Origin: Streptomyces sp. Z26
Lineage (GTDB): Bacteria > Actinomycetota > Actinomycetes > Streptomycetales > Streptomycetaceae
Length of the DNA stretch: 64,000 nucleotides
NCBI RefSeq assembly: GCF_003665095.1
Contig: NZ_RCHV01000002.1
Coordinates: 2,179,501-2,243,500, forward strand
Reading direction: 5' to 3'
Below the pieces are notes generated by a model that worked only from the letters and a program-made list of their open reading frames with translations, did not search any database and was not told the DNA's origin. The position numbers and the translations under genes were made by a program. Below are positions 60,469-64,000 of this stretch, piece by piece. Position 1 is the first letter of the stretch. Each line of letters starts with the position of its first letter.

Positions 60469-62139
60469 ATGTTGACAACCCCGGCCGGTGACGGCCTCCA
60501 CCGCCCTGCCCCCGACGGCTGGTGGCGGGACGCGGTGATCTACCAGGTGTACGTCCGCAGCTTCCTGGACAGCACCGGCGACGGGATCGGCGACCTGGCG
60601 GGCGTCAGAGCCGGCCTGCCGTACCTCCGCAAGCTCGGCGTCGACGGCATCTGGCTCAGCCCGTTCTACCCCTCCCCGCAGCACGACCACGGCTACGACG
60701 TCGCCGACTACCGCGACGTCGACCCGGTCTACGGGGACCTGGCCGAGTTCGACCGGCTGGTGGCCGACGCGCGACGGCTCGGCCTGAAGGTCCTGCTCGA
60801 CATCGTGCCCAACCACTGCTCCAGCGACCACGCCTGGTTCCAGACGGCGCTCGCGAGCGAACCCGGCAGCGACGCCCGCGCCCGGTTCCACTTCCAGCCC
60901 GGCCGGGGCCCGGACGGCGACGAGCCGCCGAACAACTGGCACGCCATGTTCGGCGGTCCGGCCTGGAGCCGGGTCACCGAGGCGGACGGCACGCCCGGCG
61001 AGTGGTACCTGCACCTCTTCACCCCCGAGCAGCCCGACCTCAACTGGCGGGACCCGCGCGTCGCCGCCGACTTCGACGACACCCTCCGCTTCTGGCTGGA
61101 CCGCGGCATCGACGGCTTCCGCGTCGACGTCGCCGCGGGCCTGTTCAAGAACCCGGAGCTGCCCGACTCGCCGGACCCGCGCGCCGACGAACGCTCCCGC
61201 GACTCGGTCAACCAGCTCGCCTGGAACCAGCCCGAGGTGCACGACGTGTGGCGCCGCTGGCGCGCTCTGTGCGAGGAGTACACCGCCAAGGACGGCTGCG
61301 ACCGGCTGCTCGTCGGCGAGGTCTCGGTGCCCACCCCGCAGGAGCACGCCCGCTACATCCGCCCCGACGAACTGCACCAGGCGTTCTTCTTCGACCTGCT
61401 GAGCGCGCCCTGGCGGGCCGACGCCTTCCGCAAGTCGATCGGTGACGCGATGTACGACATCGTCGGTACGGGCTCCACCACCACCTGGGTGCTCAACAAC
61501 CACGACCAGGTGCGGTCCGTGACCCGCTACGCGGGCGAACCGGGCCTGGAGAGCAGCGGGTTGGGCTCCGAGCGCGCCCGCGCGGCGGCCCTGCTGATGC
61601 TCGCGCTGCCCGGTGCCGCGTACGTCTACCAGGGCGAGGAACTCGGCCTGCCCGAGGTCGTGGACCTGCCCGACGAGCTGCTCACCGACCCCATCTTCCG
61701 CCGCACCGGCAGCCGTAGCCGGGTCCGCGACGGGTGCCGGGTGCCGCTGCCCTGGTCCGGCCCGGTGTCGCCGTTCGGCTTCACCTCCGGGGTCGAGGGC
61801 GCGCAGCCGTGGCTGCCGCAGCCCGAGTGGTTCGCGGAGCACTCCACGGACCGCGCCGTGGCGGACCCCGGCTCGTTCTGGCACCTCTACCGCGAGGCGC
61901 TGCAACTGCGCCGCAGCATGCCGCAGCTCGGCAGCGGCGACATGCGGTGGCTGGACTCGCCGCCGGACGTGCTCGCGTTCGTCCGCGGTGACGGGCTGGT
62001 CTGCGCCGTCAACTTCGGTACGTCCCCCGTGGAAGCGCCCGTTCCGGGCACACTGCTGCTGGCCAGCGGGCCGTGCGAGGGGCCGGTCCTGCCGGGCTCC
62101 ACCGCGGCGTGGTGGATCACCGACCACGTCACCGCCTGA
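60469..62139 (+). CDS. Alpha-glucosidase, GH13
   Basis: 556 residues from the ATG at 60469; starts at 60421 (GTG) and 60424 (ATG) are in frame with a very short leader and cannot be excluded. GH13 motifs: WWRDAVIYQVYVRSF, region I DIVPNHCSSDHAWF, region II GFRVDVAAGL (nucleophile Asp), region III LLVGEVSV (acid/base Glu) and region IV VLNNHDQVRS. It hydrolyses alpha-1,4 or alpha-1,6 glucosides; no signal peptide, so it acts on imported sugar. Resembles the AglA/oligo-1,6-glucosidase group. A terminator follows. Confidence 0.9.
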   Translation: MLTTPAGDGLHRPAPDGWWRDAVIYQVYVRSFLDSTGDGIGDLAGVRAGLPYLRKLGVDGIWLSPFYPSPQHDHGYDVADYRDVDPVYGDLAEFDRLVADARRLGLKVLLDIVPNHCSSDHAWFQTALASEPGSDARARFHFQPGRGPDGDEPPNNWHAMFGGPAWSRVTEADGTPGEWYLHLFTPEQPDLNWRDPRVAADFDDTLRFWLDRGIDGFRVDVAAGLFKNPELPDSPDPRADERSRDSVNQLAWNQPEVHDVWRRWRALCEEYTAKDGCDRLLVGEVSVPTPQEHARYIRPDELHQAFFFDLLSAPWRADAFRKSIGDAMYDIVGTGSTTTWVLNNHDQVRSVTRYAGEPGLESSGLGSERARAAALLMLALPGAAYVYQGEELGLPEVVDLPDELLTDPIFRRTGSRSRVRDGCRVPLPWSGPVSPFGFTSGVEGAQPWLPQPEWFAEHSTDRAVADPGSFWHLYREALQLRRSMPQLGSGDMRWLDSPPDVLAFVRGDGLVCAVNFGTSPVEAPVPGTLLLASGPCEGPVLPGSTAAWWITDHVTA

Positions 62140-62148
62140 GGCCGGGCA

Positions 62149-62177
62149 CCCGCGGCGGGCTCCCCACCCGCCGCGGG
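62149..62177 (+). terminator. Terminator after alpha-glucosidase
   Basis: Perfect 11-base stem CCCGCGGCGGG / CCCGCCGCGGG with loop CTCCCCA, ten bases after the stop. The following sugar-binding protein gene probably has its own promoter or is attenuated. Confidence 0.75.
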
Positions 62178-62331
62178 CCGACCGCACCACCGCTCCACCC
62201 GGCGCCGCCGCTCGACCCGCTCACCTCGGCGCCGTTCCCCCGCGGCACCCGCCGCACCCGCCGCACCCCGTCCCCGTTCCGGAGCCTCCCCGGCTCCACC
62301 GAAGCATTCGACCGACCTGGAAGGAATGTCC

Positions 62332-63747
62332 GTGAAACGACGCGAAGCACCACCCGGCAGGACGGCGGCGCCACCGACGGCCGTACGTCCCGCCGCGTAC
62401 CGGAGGACGCGCACCGGCGTGCGTACCGCCACCGCCGTCGCCGCCGCGCTCGCCCTGTCGCTGACCTCGGCGTGCAGCGGGGACGGCGGGGACGACGACG
62501 GCGGTGCGAGCGAGAAGCGCACGGTGAGACTGCCGAACCTCAAGGGCGAGAAGATCCAGGTGGCCGCCGTCTGGACCGGGCCCGAGGAGGAGAACTTCCG
62601 CAAGGTCCTCGACGAGTTCGAGAAGCGCACCGGCGCGACCGTCGAGTTCGTGCCGACCGGCGACAACGTCGCCACGTTCCTCGGCTCGAAGATCGGCGGC
62701 GGCGCCCCGCCGGACGTCGCGATGCTGCCGCAGGTCGGCGTGCTGCGGCAGTTCGCGGAGAAGAAGTGGCTGAAGCCGCTCGACGACGCCACGACGCAGC
62801 AGCTGAACAAGAACTTCTCCAAGGGCTGGCAGGACCTCGGCTCCCACGAGGGCGAGCAGTACGGCGTCTACTTCAAGGCCGCCAACAAGTCGCTGATGTG
62901 GTACAACACGGCGGCGTACGCGGCCGCGGGCGTCGGTGAGCCGAAGAACTGGGACACGTACCTCGAAGACCTCATGACGATCTCCGACTCCGGCGTCAAG
63001 CCGGTGTCGGTCGGCGGCGCGGACGGCTGGACGCTCACCGACTGGTTCGAGAACGTCTACCTCTCGCAGGCGGGTCCCGAGAAGTACGACCAGTTGGCCG
63101 CGCACGAGATCAAGTGGACCGACCCGTCCGTGAAGAAGGCGCTCACGACGCTCGGCCAGCTGTTCGGCGACGACCTGCTGCTGTCCGGCGGGAACGAGGG
63201 CGCGCTCCAGACGCCGTTCCCCGAGTCGGTCACCAAGACGTTCACCGACTTCGACGCGCCCGAGGCGGCCGTCGTCTTCGAGGCCGACTTCGTCGGCGTC
63301 AACGTGCAGAACGACACCAAGGCGGAGATCGGCGAGGACGTGAAGGTCTTCCCGTTCCCCCGCGTCGGCGCCAAGGAGCCGGTCGTGACCGGCGGCGACG
63401 TGGCCGTGGGGCTGAAGGACAGCAAGGCCGCGAAGGCCATGCTGACCTTCCTCGCCTCGACGGACGCGGCGGGCGTGATGGCGGAGCAGGGCGGCTTCAT
63501 CTCGCCCAACAAGGCGCTGGACAGGGCGGCCTACCCGAACGACGTGCAGCGCGAGATCGCCAAGGCGCTCACCGACGCGGGTGACGACTTCCGCTTCGAC
63601 ATGTCCGACCAGGCCCCCGCCGCGTTCGGCGGCACCAAGGGCGCGGGCGAGTGGAAGGCGCTCCAGGACTTCCTGAAGAACCCCGACGACGTGGCGGGCG
63701 CCCAGAAGGCCCTGGAAGCTTCCGCCGCCAAGGCATTCGAGAACTGA
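62332..63747 (+). CDS. Sugar ABC transporter substrate-binding lipoprotein (second)
   Basis: 471 residues from a GTG at 62332 with AAGGA six bases upstream; the ATG at 62326 is too close to that site. Signal with lipobox LTSAC (about residue 49). Family-1 binding fold: GEKIQVAAVWTGPEEENFRK, PPDVAMLPQVGVLRQFA, GVYFKAANKSLMWYN, GADGWTLTDWFENVY and GGDVAVGLKDSK. Typical of alpha-glucoside importers (AglE-like). It is followed by a sugar permease with 17 bases between, forming the importer operon that runs beyond the window. Confidence 0.9.
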   Translation: MKRREAPPGRTAAPPTAVRPAAYRRTRTGVRTATAVAAALALSLTSACSGDGGDDDGGASEKRTVRLPNLKGEKIQVAAVWTGPEEENFRKVLDEFEKRTGATVEFVPTGDNVATFLGSKIGGGAPPDVAMLPQVGVLRQFAEKKWLKPLDDATTQQLNKNFSKGWQDLGSHEGEQYGVYFKAANKSLMWYNTAAYAAAGVGEPKNWDTYLEDLMTISDSGVKPVSVGGADGWTLTDWFENVYLSQAGPEKYDQLAAHEIKWTDPSVKKALTTLGQLFGDDLLLSGGNEGALQTPFPESVTKTFTDFDAPEAAVVFEADFVGVNVQNDTKAEIGEDVKVFPFPRVGAKEPVVTGGDVAVGLKDSKAAKAMLTFLASTDAAGVMAEQGGFISPNKALDRAAYPNDVQREIAKALTDAGDDFRFDMSDQAPAAFGGTKGAGEWKALQDFLKNPDDVAGAQKALEASAAKAFEN

Positions 63748-63764
63748 GGCGGAGGCGGACCAAC

Positions 63765-64000
63765 ATGTCGTCGCACATCACCGCGGACGGCCCGGGAACC
63801 CCCGTCGCAGACGGACCCGGCGGACGCGGCACACCCAAGAACCCCGCACCGGACGGCCGGGGCGGCGCCAAGCCGTCGTCGGGCCGTACGGGGCCGTGGA
63901 TCGCGGCGGGCTTCCTGCTGCCCTCGCTGCTGCTGCTCGGGGCGCTGGTCGTCTACCCGATCGTCTACTCCGCGTACCGCAGCTTCTTCGACGCGTCGGG
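63765..64000 (+). CDS. Sugar ABC transporter permease (partial, 3' truncated)
   Basis: Starts ATG at 63765 with GGAGG upstream; the window ends after 78 codons. A Gly/Pro/Asp-rich cytoplasmic tail of about 42 residues leads into the first membrane segment WIAAGFLLPSLLLLGALVVY, then PIVYSAYRSFFD, a MalF/UgpA-type opening. Partner of the preceding binding protein. Confidence 0.88.
   Translation, partial: MSSHITADGPGTPVADGPGGRGTPKNPAPDGRGGAKPSSGRTGPWIAAGFLLPSLLLLGALVVYPIVYSAYRSFFDAS

Overview
The window is a very G+C-rich stretch of actinobacterial chromosome, almost certainly from Streptomyces or a close relative. The evidence is the third-position G/C bias, many GTG and TTG starts, an Scr1-type XRE regulator with a DUF397 partner, a LAxTG cell-wall protein, an actinobacterial tmRNA (tag ANSKRDSFALAA) and a prfB with no programmed frameshift. 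Two blocks, murA - hup - malic enzyme - helR - rsuA - sigU and ssrA - smpB - S41 protease - ftsX - ftsE - prfB - pkaB - pkaA, match the order I recall from the conserved core arm of S. coelicolor (SCO29xx). That comparison is from memory, not from a search.

Layout. 1-5.3 kb: a truncated hexapeptide acetyltransferase, an aldose epimerase, then a small cluster of less typical composition (a lipoprotein, a large WXG-like/DUF6571-like protein and its small translationally coupled partner). 5.8-11.6 kb: a three-gene molybdenum hydroxylase operon (FAD, 2Fe-2S and Mo subunits); the 2Fe-2S subunit has a very long disordered extension and the Mo subunit seems to lack the usual catalytic glutamate. 11.9-17 kb: an amino-sugar type ABC importer (binding protein, two permeases, no ATPase) with a GH20 hexosaminidase, preceded by two tandem operator-like sites. 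17.3-28.2 kb: DUF3039 protein, YqgE, MurA, HU, malic enzyme, the RNA-polymerase-associated motor HelR, anti-sigma RsuA and ECF sigma SigU, and a HemD-winged-helix fusion.

28.4-37.9 kb is more accessory: a MerR regulator divergent from a mycothiol-type enzyme with a textbook MerR operator, an anti-sigma-type ATPase/XRE/DUF397 locus, an RHH/PIN-like toxin-antitoxin pair, a GH19 chitinase with a probable DasR site, DUF2236 and methyltransferase genes, and a frameshifted MmyB-type regulator divergent from an NmrA-like reductase. 38.0-51 kb is housekeeping: tmRNA and SmpB (ribosome rescue), FtsEX with an S41 protease (envelope and division), a LAxTG surface protein, an amidase, RF2, and two membrane Ser/Thr kinases. 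51.2-64 kb: an FHA-FtsK-like ATPase with an altered P-loop, an FtsX-type ABC exporter with a PadR regulator, and the start of an alpha-glucoside type uptake and hydrolysis cluster that runs off the right edge.

Functional links. Both sugar importers lack their own ATPase in view, as is usual for Streptomyces CUT1 systems that share MsiK. The phospho-signalling part (PkaA with repeated TxVxPxTG motifs next to an FHA protein) is the most suggestive candidate for an undescribed module. Most gene pairs are spaced by ATGA/GTGA overlaps, indicating translational coupling. No rRNA, tRNA, CRISPR array, insertion sequence or attachment site was recognised.
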